Positions 1 through 7,483 of a DNA stretch of 13,093 nucleotides are shown piece by piece; within the stretch, counting starts at the first letter, position 1; each line of letters begins with the position of its first letter. The DNA is taken from contig JABZIP010000026.1 in assembly GCA_015258265.1 (NCBI GenBank), positions 1-13,093 on the forward strand, read 5' to 3'. The notes beneath the pieces were generated by a model. It worked only from the letters and a program-made list of their open reading frames with translations, did not search any database and was not told the origin of the DNA. This DNA is from Clostridiales bacterium. Lineage in GTDB: Bacteria; Bacillota; Clostridia; Peptostreptococcales; Anaerovoracaceae. Position numbers and translations under genes: made by a program.

Positions 1-209
1 TTGTAACTTTCTTCATTTAATGTATTTACAACCCACGAATACCCCTCTCCTTCTTTCATTAAATATTGACTATATGGATGTATATTTTGAGTATGCATCA
101 GATCTGCAAAATTTGAATCAATATTTTCAAACATTACACCTTGCAATGCAGATGCCTTGTTCAAATTCAATCCTTCTGCATCTAAACTTAGCTTAAGTTG
201 CGCTAACAT
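1..209 (-). CDS. cas6: Cas6-like CRISPR pre-crRNA endoribonuclease, N-terminal part (runs off window)
   Basis: Only the first 69 codons are present; the frame is open to the window edge. The start is ATG at 209, preceded by AGGAGA (217-222) with 7 nt spacing. The protein begins MLAQLKLSLDAEGLNLNKAS, then has ALQGVMFENID (21-31) and LMHTQNIHPYSQYL (37-50). The pattern of an N-terminal beta strand, then LH-x(n)-PYSQYL, is what I know from the N-terminal ferredoxin fold of Cas6 proteins in clostridial type I-B and type III systems. Cas6 cuts CRISPR precursor RNA within the repeat to release crRNAs. The catalytic residues cannot be assigned from a fragment, and the C-terminal glycine-rich RAMP loop is outside the window. 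The divergent WYL regulator next door fits a cas locus. No repeat array is visible here. The identification rests on motif recall without a database search, so another RAMP protein is possible. Confidence 0.66.
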   Translation of the reverse strand, partial: MLAQLKLSLDAEGLNLNKASALQGVMFENIDSNFADLMHTQNIHPYSQYLMKEGEGYSWVVNTLNEESY

Positions 210-262
210 ATCGATTTCTCCTGTAAAGTATTATCGCATTAAATCATTTAATATCAATTATT

Positions 263-291
263 AGTATAACAGCTTTTATATATAACTTCTA
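263..291 (-). promoter_or_regulatory. candidate extended -10 promoter for the cas6-like gene
   Basis: On the minus strand TGTTATACT gives an extended -10 (TGn at 269-271, TATACT at 263-268). A weak -35-like TAGAAG lies at 286-291 with 17 nt spacing. It would give a leader of about 45 nt ahead of the AGGAGA ribosome site. A second possibility is TTGATA (252-257), 16 nt, GATAAT (230-235), which would start transcription almost at the ribosome site. The region is AT-rich, so chance matches are likely. Confidence 0.35.
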
Positions 292-335
292 GTGAAAAAT
301 TTTTAATATAAATCGTTCCTTTTAATAAAACTTTA

Positions 336-364
336 TTGTATTTTACCCTAAATTATGTTACTAT
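336..364 (+). promoter_or_regulatory. candidate sigma-A promoter of the WYL regulator gene
   Basis: TTGTAT at 336-341 and TACTAT at 359-364 are separated by exactly 17 nt. Transcription would start near 371, leaving a leader of about 28 nt that contains AGGAG (385-389), 9 nt before the ATG at 399. The -10 box runs directly into TTACAGGA, a motif mirrored at the cas6 end of the same intergenic region. Confidence 0.5.
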
Positions 365-398
365 TACAGGAATAAATAGAAAATAGGAGTATATTGTT

Positions 399-1463
399 AT
401 GGGTTTTGTTGATGAAAATGGATATTCACTAATAAACGATGAGCAAAAAATCAGACTTACACTAAGTAATAGAGCTACAATTACAATAGCAAAAGATATG
501 GATACATTTGGCATTTCCAATACAACAAAATTTATAAATACAGTCTTTGATCACTATAAATTAGAAGCTAAATCCTCAATTTCGTTATATTTGGAACAAC
601 GCAAACTTGAACTTACGAAAATATTTGAGACTTGCCATTTAGATTCTAACAATGAAGAATTGGTAATACAAACATTATTATCTAATGAAAAGAAAGATAT
701 AGATCGGGAAATATCACAATTTAATTCTAAGAAGGGCTACGGTAAACTATACCGAATCAATGATAATAATATAAAATATCTGGAGGAAGTTTGTGAAGAA
801 GATAAATATTATAAACGACGACCGGCTCTATACGTACGCTCTGTAATTGAAGAATACTGTTCTCTTCCATTTATAGAGCGTGAACGAATTTATAGAAAAC
901 ATATCTATGAAATGATTGAAACTGCATGCGAAAAAAGTCGAATACTTAAGGTAAAAGTACATTATAACGATAGTGACCATTTTTTATATGTGTACCCGTA
1001 CAAAATAGTTCCGGATCCGTCGCACACCCAATCATACTTAGCATGCTATTCTCTTGAAAGCAACGATAAAAAAGCAGACAAGAGAATTGCTTCTTTTTCT
1101 ATGGCAAGAATAAATCCTACTGCTATGTTAATGAAAACATTCCATCTAAACAAAGCGGAAATAGCTGAAATAGAAGCAAAACTGTCTGTATACTCTCCTG
1201 CATACCTTATAGGAGAACCGGAACAAATAAAAGTAAAATTAACTGACAATGGAAAAAAAATCTATAAATCCAGATTATTTTCGCGTCCCGAAAAAATAGA
1301 AGCACTTTCCACTGAGGATACATATATTTTTGACTGCACTCCTATGGAAATATTCAACTTCTTTTTTTCATTTGGACCGGATGCAGAAATTATCAGTCCA
1401 AAATCACTTAGAGTTCTTTTTAAAGAACGCTTGGAAAAATCTTTAATAAACTATCAATCTTAG
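399..1463 (+). CDS. WYL-domain transcriptional regulator with RHH-like N-terminus, divergent from cas6
   Basis: This 354-residue protein probably binds DNA and senses a nucleotide or nucleic-acid ligand through its WYL domain. Residues 18-54 (RLTLSNRATITIAKDMDTF, then a helix) resemble a ribbon-helix-helix unit, and 116-153 (YRINDNNIKYLEEVCEE onward) look like a second copy. The WYL core spans about 165-240: YVYPYKIVPDPSHTQSYLAC (197-216), then RIASFSMARI. The usual W-Y-L triplet reads S-Y-L (212-214). The C-terminal WCX extension (about 275-350) ends with FGPDAEIISPKSLRVLFKER. WYL proteins are established regulators or accessories of CRISPR systems, for example the RHH-WYL protein WYL1 of type VI-D loci. 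A role at the neighbouring cas6 locus is inferred from position only. The start is supported by AGGAG 9 nt upstream. The gene converges on pyrE with a 17-bp gap and no obvious terminator. Confidence 0.8.
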   Translation: MGFVDENGYSLINDEQKIRLTLSNRATITIAKDMDTFGISNTTKFINTVFDHYKLEAKSSISLYLEQRKLELTKIFETCHLDSNNEELVIQTLLSNEKKDIDREISQFNSKKGYGKLYRINDNNIKYLEEVCEEDKYYKRRPALYVRSVIEEYCSLPFIERERIYRKHIYEMIETACEKSRILKVKVHYNDSDHFLYVYPYKIVPDPSHTQSYLACYSLESNDKKADKRIASFSMARINPTAMLMKTFHLNKAEIAEIEAKLSVYSPAYLIGEPEQIKVKLTDNGKKIYKSRLFSRPEKIEALSTEDTYIFDCTPMEIFNFFFSFGPDAEIISPKSLRVLFKERLEKSLINYQS

Positions 1464-1480
1464 CCGTTCTCTAAACTATC

Positions 1481-2170
1481 CTATCGCACGCAGTAACTGT
1501 CCATGTATGCTGAGATTTTATTTCTAATTTGTGGAGTAATCAGTTCGTCCATTTTGCCGCTAAGCTGCATATTTTCAACTGTTTCGATAATTTGACTTAT
1601 ATTCACAATTGGGAAAGTTTTGATACCAAATTCCTCTTGTAACTCCATTATTGCAGTTTTGTCATTCTGTCCTTTTTCCATTCTGTCCACAGAAACTATC
1701 ACTGCTGCAATCTTTACGCCGATAGCCTGTAAAGCGGGCAAAATTTGTCTGATAGCCGTACCTGCTGTTATTACATCCTCAACGATTACAACTTCATCGC
1801 CCTCTTTGAGCTTAAATCCTACAAGATTTCCGCCTTCGCCATGGTCTTTTTCTTCTTTGCGGTTAAAGGTATAGCCTATTTCTCTGCCATATTTGCCATA
1901 TAAAGCTATGCTTGCAGCTGTTGCAATAGGAATACCCTTGTAAGCAGGTCCAAAAAGAGCCTTGACATTTGGTGAAATATTTCCGCACTTAATATTTTCC
2001 TCTATACATGCTGCATAAAATTCACCCAGCTTCATAACTTGGCTTCCAAGCATATAGTTTCCGGTGTTTATAAAATATGGTGTATTTCTACCGCTTTTGG
2101 TAACAAATTCTCCAAATTTAAGGACATCCGATTTTAGCATAAACTCTATGAATTCTTCTCTATAACCCAT
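1481..2170 (-). CDS. pyrE: orotate phosphoribosyltransferase
   Basis: Transfers phosphoribosyl from PRPP to orotate, giving OMP (step 5 of UMP synthesis, cytosolic, normally a dimer). At 229 residues it is slightly longer than the 213 of the E. coli enzyme. The flexible catalytic loop RKEEKDHGEGGNLVG spans 104-118 and contains the conserved lysines and His110. The PRPP-binding signature VIVEDVITAGTA spans 128-139. FGPAYKGIPIA (73-83) is the conserved loop that precedes the active site. The start is ATG at 2170 with GGAGGG (2175-2180) overlapping the pyrD stop codon, so translation is probably coupled. It is the last gene of the operon. I see no hairpin plus T-run after its TGA-free end (stop TAG at 1481-1483), so transcripts may run into the antisense of the WYL gene. 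Confidence 0.96.
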   Translation of the reverse strand: MGYREEFIEFMLKSDVLKFGEFVTKSGRNTPYFINTGNYMLGSQVMKLGEFYAACIEENIKCGNISPNVKALFGPAYKGIPIATAASIALYGKYGREIGYTFNRKEEKDHGEGGNLVGFKLKEGDEVVIVEDVITAGTAIRQILPALQAIGVKIAAVIVSVDRMEKGQNDKTAIMELQEEFGIKTFPIVNISQIIETVENMQLSGKMDELITPQIRNKISAYMDSYCVR

Positions 2171-2179
2171 TTTTCCCTC

Positions 2180-3088
2180 CTAATCGCAAAATGCTTCCTG
2201 TAATTCTTTTATTGTTTTAAAATTATTTTCAATCATGTATTTTTCGATTCCGTCAATAATATTTATAGGAGCTGACGGATCAAGCATTGCTGCAGTTCCA
2301 ACCGCAACCGCATCCGCACCTGCAAGTAACATTTCCACAGCATCATCGCCCGTTGTAATTCCTCCCATTCCTATTATCGGTATGTTTACAGCACGCCTTA
2401 CTTGGTAAACCATTCTGAGCGCTACCGGAAATATCGCCGGTCCCGAAAATCCGCCCATTTTGTTCGCAAGAATAGGTGAACGCTTATGTATGTCTATTCT
2501 CATTCCAAGTAATGTATTTATCAGCGATACCGCATCTGCACCCGCTGCTTCAACCGCTTTTGCAATTTGAGTTATATCGGTTACATTCGGAGAGAGCTTT
2601 ATTATTACGGGTTTTTTGGTGATTTTTTTCACCGCTTTTGTAACTTCTTCCGCCATTTTCGCGTCGGTTCCAAAACTCATTCCGCCTTCGGCAATATTCG
2701 GACAAGATATGTTAATTTCAAGCATATCTACGCAAGTGTCATCGAGTATCTCGCAAGTTTTTACATATTCTTTGATGCTATGTCCTGCTACATTTGTAAT
2801 AATCCGAACATCTTTATCTTTCAAAAATTCCAAGTCTTCTTTGATGTACTGCTCCACACCGGGATTTTGAAGTCCGATTGAATTCAACATTCCACCGTAT
2901 GTTTCTGCTATTCTAGGTGTAGGATTTCCTTGCCACGCTACGTCCGCAACTCCTTTTGTAACAACCGCGCCCAGCTTTGTAATATCGTAAAATTCCGCCG
3001 TATTTTTCGGTGCAAAAGTTCCCGATGCCGTCATTACCGGATTTTTAAGGCAAACTCCTGCAATATTTACATTCATATTTACGTTCAT
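2180..3088 (-). CDS. pyrD: dihydroorotate dehydrogenase class 1B, catalytic FMN subunit
   Basis: Oxidises dihydroorotate to orotate (step 4) and passes electrons through PyrK to NAD+. The 302 residues form a TIM barrel. Visible landmarks are TASGTF (20-25), TKG with the FMN-contacting Lys45 (44-46), NSIGLQNPG (69-77), EINISCPN (124-131) and IIKLSPN (162-168). Cys129 in that SCPN motif is the class 1 catalytic base. IIGMGGI (238-244) and AVAVGTA (260-266) bind the FMN phosphate. The cysteine base together with the adjacent pyrK indicates class 1B. The ATG at 3088 has GGGAG (3096-3100) at 7 nt; the in-frame ATG at 3076 is too far from it. The first 24 nt are an imperfect tandem repeat (MNVNMNVN). 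The gap to pyrK is 1 nt. Confidence 0.96.
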   Translation of the reverse strand: MNVNMNVNIAGVCLKNPVMTASGTFAPKNTAEFYDITKLGAVVTKGVADVAWQGNPTPRIAETYGGMLNSIGLQNPGVEQYIKEDLEFLKDKDVRIITNVAGHSIKEYVKTCEILDDTCVDMLEINISCPNIAEGGMSFGTDAKMAEEVTKAVKKITKKPVIIKLSPNVTDITQIAKAVEAAGADAVSLINTLLGMRIDIHKRSPILANKMGGFSGPAIFPVALRMVYQVRRAVNIPIIGMGGITTGDDAVEMLLAGADAVAVGTAAMLDPSAPINIIDGIEKYMIENNFKTIKELQEAFCD

Positions 3089-3089
3089 A

Positions 3090-3893
3090 TTATTTCTCCC
3101 AAACTACGGTATCCGCATAAAAAATCGGCCCCGCTTTACATACACCTTTTTGTAACGTTTTTTCGGACTCCTTTATCTTACATACGCAGCCTGCGCATGC
3201 TCCATATCCGCATCCCATCCTTTCCTCCAGTGAAAGTTGACATGGTATGCTATGCTCATTTGCAAGCTCTCCAAGCGCTCTCAAAAGTCCGGCAGGTCCG
3301 CATGCAAAAATCTCCTTTATACCGTCGAGTAAATTCTCTTTTTGTATAAGTTCTATCCCGTTTCCCTTAAAGCCTCGGCTTCCATCAGTCGTTGCAACAA
3401 ATGTCTTTGCCCCTGCTTTGTTAAAATCTTCTTCCAAAATAGGATCGCACCTGAAGCTAAGTACCACATTTACGTCAGCACCCATTTTTTTCAGCTCTTT
3501 AGCCAAAAATAACATCGGCGGAGTACCTATACCTCCCCCTACCAATATAGTTTTGACACCTTTGAAATCATTGATTCTTCCCGAATTGCTGTCCTTGTAT
3601 ATCATATTTCCGTTACCAAGAGGTCCCATAATATCGATGCTTTCGCCGCCTTCATAGGTTGAAATCAGCTGTGTACCTTTGCCCGCTTTTCTATAAACAA
3701 GTCTAAGCTCATCTCCTTCAAAATCGCATATACTTATCGGCCTTGGCAAAAGCAGACTGCTATCGTTTGTATATAAATTTACAAATTGACCGGGTATTGG
3801 TTTTTTTTCAAAATCGACTAAAAGTCGTAAGTCAAAAATATCTTTTTCAATTTCCTTATTAGATAAAATTTTAACCGTCTGTCTTTTTTTCAT
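3090..3893 (-). CDS. pyrK: dihydroorotate dehydrogenase electron-transfer subunit (FAD, 2Fe-2S)
   Basis: Partner of PyrD in the class 1B heterotetramer, carrying electrons from FMN through a 2Fe-2S cluster and FAD to NAD+. The 267 residues show the ferredoxin-reductase fold: LLPRPISIC (48-56) for FAD, ILVGGGIGTPPM (116-127) for the nucleotide, and EIFACGPAGLLRAL (194-207). The cluster ligands at the C-terminus fit C-x4-C-x2-C-x15-C: Cys228, Cys233, Cys236 and Cys252. An additional Cys238 is present. The ATG at 3893 follows GAGG (3901-3904) with 7 nt spacing, and the gap to pyrF is 1 nt. NAD+-linked dehydrogenation suits an anaerobe that cannot use a quinone-linked class 2 enzyme, an inference from the gene content. 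Confidence 0.95.
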   Translation of the reverse strand: MKKRQTVKILSNKEIEKDIFDLRLLVDFEKKPIPGQFVNLYTNDSSLLLPRPISICDFEGDELRLVYRKAGKGTQLISTYEGGESIDIMGPLGNGNMIYKDSNSGRINDFKGVKTILVGGGIGTPPMLFLAKELKKMGADVNVVLSFRCDPILEEDFNKAGAKTFVATTDGSRGFKGNGIELIQKENLLDGIKEIFACGPAGLLRALGELANEHSIPCQLSLEERMGCGYGACAGCVCKIKESEKTLQKGVCKAGPIFYADTVVWEK

Positions 3894-3894
3894 A

Positions 3895-4797
3895 TCATAA
3901 CCTCAAATCTTCTTTCATGGCAATTGCAGCATCTCTTGCTGCTGCTGCAAAATCATCACCATATTTGTCATCTTTTTGATATGCTGCAATTATTCCGCGT
4001 GAAGAGTTTACGATACAGCCTCTGCCTTCACTATCAAAATACCCTTTCAGGTCATCCCCTTTACCTCCTTGCGCACCGTATCCCGGAACCAAAAAGAAAG
4101 TACGAGGCATCAACTTTCTTAGTTCTTCACCTTGCTTGCTTTCAGTCGCTCCCACTACTGCTCCGACTTTATCATATCCGCGTTTTCCTCTGCTCAGTTC
4201 TCCCCATTTAATTACCAACTCCGCAACATGATGATAGATAGGTTTACCGTCTGAAATCAAGTCTTGTAGCTGTGAGCTTGACGGATTGCTCGTCTTTACC
4301 AATACGAAAATTCCCTTGTCCTGTTCATTACAGGCTTCGATAAAAGGCAATATACCGTCTATTCCCAAGTAAGGGTTTACGGTTACAAAATCCTCTTTCC
4401 ACAAATCGCATCGTTCGCCACATATTTCAGTTCCGGAAATATGTGCTGCATACGCTTTGGCAGTTGAAGATATATCTCCCCTTTTTATATCACCTATAAC
4501 CACAAGTCCCTTGTCTTTAGCGTATTCAATAGTTTTCAAATACGCATCAATTCCGTCAAGTGCATACTGCTCGTACATAGCAATTTGAGGTTTTACCGCA
4601 GGCACTATATCAGCTACGGCATCTATTATGCCTTTGTTGAATTCCAAAAACATTTCAGCTACCGCTTTGGATGTTTTCCCAAATTCTTCGATTTTTTCGT
4701 CCTTAAGTTTTTTGGGAATCATCCCGATATTCGGATCAAGCCCAACTACTGACGGATTTTCCAGTTCGTCTATCTTCTGCAAAAGCGTATCTATCAT
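3895..4797 (-). CDS. pyrF: orotidine 5'-phosphate decarboxylase, type 2 family
   Basis: Decarboxylates OMP to UMP, the last step of the pathway. With the start chosen here it has 300 residues, the length range of the longer type 2 OMP decarboxylases rather than the roughly 240 of the B. subtilis type. Landmarks are VVGLDPN (17-23), the catalytic GDIKRGDI (102-109, Lys-x-x-Asp type), FVTVNPYLG (137-145), VPGYGAQGG (237-245) and NSSRGII (264-270). The start is ATG 4797: GGAGGT (4802-4807) sits 5 nt before it. A TTG at 4809 would lengthen the protein by four residues but lies inside and before this ribosome site, so it is rejected. The gap to pyrC is 20 nt, the largest within the operon apart from the leader. 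Confidence 0.95.
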   Translation of the reverse strand: MIDTLLQKIDELENPSVVGLDPNIGMIPKKLKDEKIEEFGKTSKAVAEMFLEFNKGIIDAVADIVPAVKPQIAMYEQYALDGIDAYLKTIEYAKDKGLVVIGDIKRGDISSTAKAYAAHISGTEICGERCDLWKEDFVTVNPYLGIDGILPFIEACNEQDKGIFVLVKTSNPSSSQLQDLISDGKPIYHHVAELVIKWGELSRGKRGYDKVGAVVGATESKQGEELRKLMPRTFFLVPGYGAQGGKGDDLKGYFDSEGRGCIVNSSRGIIAAYQKDDKYGDDFAAAARDAAIAMKEDLRL

Positions 4798-4817
4798 TTT
4801 TACCTCCAACTAATACA

Positions 4818-6086
4818 TCAAATACTATATATGAGCTTACCGCGAACCAGCGTCTTTTCCACTTTCCCGTAAACCGACATCTTATCAAACGGCGTATTTT
4901 GTCCTTTTGATAAAAACTTTGTTTTATCTATAGTATATGACTCTTCTATATCGATTATAGCAATATCCGCATACTTGCCTACTTCGATGCTTCCAATATC
5001 ATTTATACCCAATATTTTAGCAGGCTTTAACGACATCGCTTCTATTATCTCCATTATCGAAAACTTATCGTTTTTTACCAGACTCGTATAACAAACGGGA
5101 AATGCTGTTTCCAGTCCTACAATTCCATTTGGAGCTTTGTCGTACGGCATATCCTTTTCTTCCTTTGTATGCGGCGCATGGTCTGTTGCTATAATATCCA
5201 AAACACCATCTTTCAAAGCCTTTCTCAACGCTTTGACATCTTCTTTTGTTCTAAGCGGCGGATTCATTTTCCGATTGGTATCTCCAAAAATTCCTTCGCC
5301 CGATAATACCAAGTGGTGTGGTGTTACCTCCGCCGTAACCCTTACACCTTGCTGCTTCATATACGCTATCATATCCACGCATTTTTTCGTACTTATATGG
5401 CAAAGGTGGATTTTCCAGTCTGCTTCTTGCGCCAGCATCATATCTCTAACTGCAAACAGCTCCTCCCCTATGCTCGTTTCGTGTAATGTTTCATCCTCTG
5501 TATGCGAAAATACCGATATGCCGTATTTTTTAGCCTCTTTAATAGCCTTTAGCATAAGTGCTGAATTCATAACACTTCTACCGTCTTCACTTATAGCGCA
5601 TATCCCTTTTCCTGTCTGTGCCTTACATAAGCCGTCATAATCCAGCATACTGTTGAAATCAGCAAGTTCTTCTCCCTTTTGCCCTATTGTAATGCTGCCT
5701 ATAGGAAGCACATTTATATCTGCGTCATTCTTGATCTTTTCATCTATGTATTTTAATGTCTCTATGCTGTCAACTACCGGTTTTGTATTTGGCATAATGC
5801 AAACTGTGGTAAAACCGCCTGCGGCTGCCGCTTTACTTCCCGACTTAATCGTTTCCTTTGCTTCAAATCCCGGTTCTCGAAAATGCACATGTAAATCCAC
5901 AAACCCCGGTGCAACCAGCTTTCCTGTAGCATCGATCACTTCGGCGCTTTCAGAAGCGAAAAGCTCACCTTGAACTTTTCCTGCCAGCTTTATACCTGAA
6001 ATTCTTCCATTCCTTATGTATAAGTCGCCTTTTTCCACACCGCCAAGCGTCGAAAGAGCCAAATTTCCGTTTTTTATAATCAGCAT
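4818..6086 (-). CDS. pyrC: dihydroorotase, class I
   Basis: Cyclises N-carbamoyl-aspartate to dihydroorotate (step 3), a zinc amidohydrolase. The 422 residues match the long class I type. The metal site is visible: DLHVHFREPG (64-73) with His66 and His68, SEDGR (166-170), FSHTED (193-198) with His195, LCHIS (228-232) with His230, and ATDHAPHT (300-307) with Asp302. MNPPLRT (274-280) is the conserved substrate segment. NGIVGLET (320-327) is also typical. The ATG at 6086 follows a modest AAGGA (6096-6100) that lies in the last codons of pyrI, with 9 nt spacing. The 2-nt gap suggests coupled translation. Nothing appears damaged or missing. Confidence 0.96.
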   Translation of the reverse strand: MLIIKNGNLALSTLGGVEKGDLYIRNGRISGIKLAGKVQGELFASESAEVIDATGKLVAPGFVDLHVHFREPGFEAKETIKSGSKAAAAGGFTTVCIMPNTKPVVDSIETLKYIDEKIKNDADINVLPIGSITIGQKGEELADFNSMLDYDGLCKAQTGKGICAISEDGRSVMNSALMLKAIKEAKKYGISVFSHTEDETLHETSIGEELFAVRDMMLAQEADWKIHLCHISTKKCVDMIAYMKQQGVRVTAEVTPHHLVLSGEGIFGDTNRKMNPPLRTKEDVKALRKALKDGVLDIIATDHAPHTKEEKDMPYDKAPNGIVGLETAFPVCYTSLVKNDKFSIMEIIEAMSLKPAKILGINDIGSIEVGKYADIAIIDIEESYTIDKTKFLSKGQNTPFDKMSVYGKVEKTLVRGKLIYSI

Positions 6087-6088
6087 AA

Positions 6089-6517
6089 TTATTTATCCTT
6101 CATACAAACTATATCATCGCAATATTCGCAGCGATATTCCCGTTTTTCCTCGTTAATCAGATGAAACACGTGCGGAGCATTTGCCTCTACCGAAGTAACA
6201 CATCTCGGATTCTTGCATTTAATTACATTAACAACTTTTTCAGGTAAATTTAAGTTGATTTTCTTTACTATTTTCCCGTTCTCTATAACATTTACAGTTG
6301 CGTTCGGCTCAATAAGTCCAAGTACATCAAGATTCACATCTGTTACATTTTGAATTTTTACTATATCTTTTTTTCCATGCTTACCGCTGCTTGCGTTCAT
6401 TATGAAAGCTACAGTATTTTCGCTCAAATCAACATCTAAAAATTCTAAAATCTTTGCACCCAGTCCTGCTGTGATGTGGTCTATAACTATTCCTTTTTCT
6501 ATACTGTTAACTAACAT
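6089..6517 (-). CDS. pyrI: aspartate carbamoyltransferase regulatory subunit
   Basis: Regulatory chain of the allosteric aspartate transcarbamoylase. It binds nucleotide effectors (in E. coli CTP/UTP inhibit and ATP activates) and holds catalytic trimers together through a zinc domain. The 142 residues include the zinc-binding cysteines Cys101, Cys106, Cys130 and Cys133 (C-x4-C and C-x2-C), the spacing of the E. coli protein. The N-terminal allosteric domain is about 1-95. The start codon overlaps the pyrB stop as TAATG, preceded by GGAGGT (6524-6529), so the two subunits are probably translated in a coupled, stoichiometric way. Effector specificity cannot be told from sequence. Confidence 0.96.
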   Translation of the reverse strand: MLVNSIEKGIVIDHITAGLGAKILEFLDVDLSENTVAFIMNASSGKHGKKDIVKIQNVTDVNLDVLGLIEPNATVNVIENGKIVKKINLNLPEKVVNVIKCKNPRCVTSVEANAPHVFHLINEEKREYRCEYCDDIVCMKDK

Positions 6518-7446
6518 TATCTTACCTCCATTCCGAGTAACTTCATTATAAGCGCCATACGCACGAACATGCCGTTTTTAGCTTGTACGAAATACATAGC
6601 TCTTGGATCTTCGTCTACCTCTACCGCAATCTCATTTACCCTCGGAAGAGGATGAAGCACTATCATATTGCTTGGAGCCAGCTTCATCTTGGCTTTGTCG
6701 AGAATATATGTATCCTTTAACCTTATATAATCTTCTTCGTTGAAAAATCGCTCTCTTTGAACACGAGTCATATAAAGTACATCGAGGTTCGGTAATGCTT
6801 CCTGCATACTTTCTATTTCTTCATATTCAATATTGTTTTTTTCAAGTACTTCTTTTTTTACATAATCAGGCACTTTAAGTTCTGCAGGTGATATCAATTT
6901 AAATTTTACGCCTTTGTATCTTGAAAGTGCTTTGATTAGAGAGTGTACGGTTCTTCCAAATTTCAAGTCGCCGCAGCACCCAACTGTAAGGTTTTCAAAC
7001 TTTCCGAGTTTCCTTCTAATCGTAAGTAAATCCGTAAGAGTCTGCGTAGGATGTTGGTGTCCTCCGTCTCCTGCGTTTATTACAGGCATATCCGTGCTGT
7101 TCACCGCTACTCTCGGTGCGCCTTCCTTTGGATGTCTCATTACGGCTATATCCGCGTAGCAAGCAATAGTTCTAATTGTATCTGAAATACTTTCACCCTT
7201 TGCTACCGAGCTTGAATTCGGTTCGGAAAAGCCTATTATTTGACCACCCAGTCTAAGCATAGCCGCCTCAAAGCTAAATCTGGTTCTCGTGCTCGGTTCA
7301 TAAAAAAGCGTTGCGAGCAACTTTCCGTCGCACACCTTTTGATATTTCTCCGGATTTTCAATTATCTTATCCGCCAGCTCAAAAATTTCATCAAGCTCCT
7401 CCAAAGTAAAATCCATCGGTTCCAATAAACTTCTTCCTTTTAGCAT
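6517..7446 (-). CDS. pyrB: aspartate carbamoyltransferase catalytic subunit
   Basis: Condenses carbamoyl phosphate with aspartate, the committed step of pyrimidine synthesis. At 309 residues it has the length of the E. coli catalytic chain. The carbamoyl-phosphate signature FYEPSTRTRFSFE is at 48-60. Ser80 and Lys84, the residues donated from the neighbouring chain in E. coli, occur at the same numbers. GGHQHPTQTL spans 128-137, TRVQRERF 227-234 and HPLPR 265-269. The ATG at 7446 follows AGGAGG (7453-7458) with 6 nt spacing. It is the first structural gene after the leader attenuator and, with pyrI, forms a regulated holoenzyme, so flux could be controlled at both the RNA and the protein level. 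Confidence 0.97.
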   Translation of the reverse strand: MLKGRSLLEPMDFTLEELDEIFELADKIIENPEKYQKVCDGKLLATLFYEPSTRTRFSFEAAMLRLGGQIIGFSEPNSSSVAKGESISDTIRTIACYADIAVMRHPKEGAPRVAVNSTDMPVINAGDGGHQHPTQTLTDLLTIRRKLGKFENLTVGCCGDLKFGRTVHSLIKALSRYKGVKFKLISPAELKVPDYVKKEVLEKNNIEYEEIESMQEALPNLDVLYMTRVQRERFFNEEDYIRLKDTYILDKAKMKLAPSNMIVLHPLPRVNEIAVEVDEDPRAMYFVQAKNGMFVRMALIMKLLGMEVR

Positions 7447-7483
7447 CGTACTCCTCCTTTTTTACAAACAATGCAATAAACTC

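Noticed and set aside
1..398. CRISPR array or leader in the left part
   Set aside because: No direct repeats of CRISPR length are present; any array must be outside the window.
1413..1428. Palindrome GTTCTTT-TT-AAAGAAC near the 3' end of the WYL gene, as a pyr operon terminator
   Set aside because: It lies in coding sequence, the 2-nt loop is too small, and neither strand has a T-run after it.
1447..1480. Direct repeat TAAACTATC (1447-1455 and 1472-1480) at the WYL/pyrE convergent junction
   Set aside because: Short, AT-rich and without associated mobile-element or attachment-site features; most likely chance.
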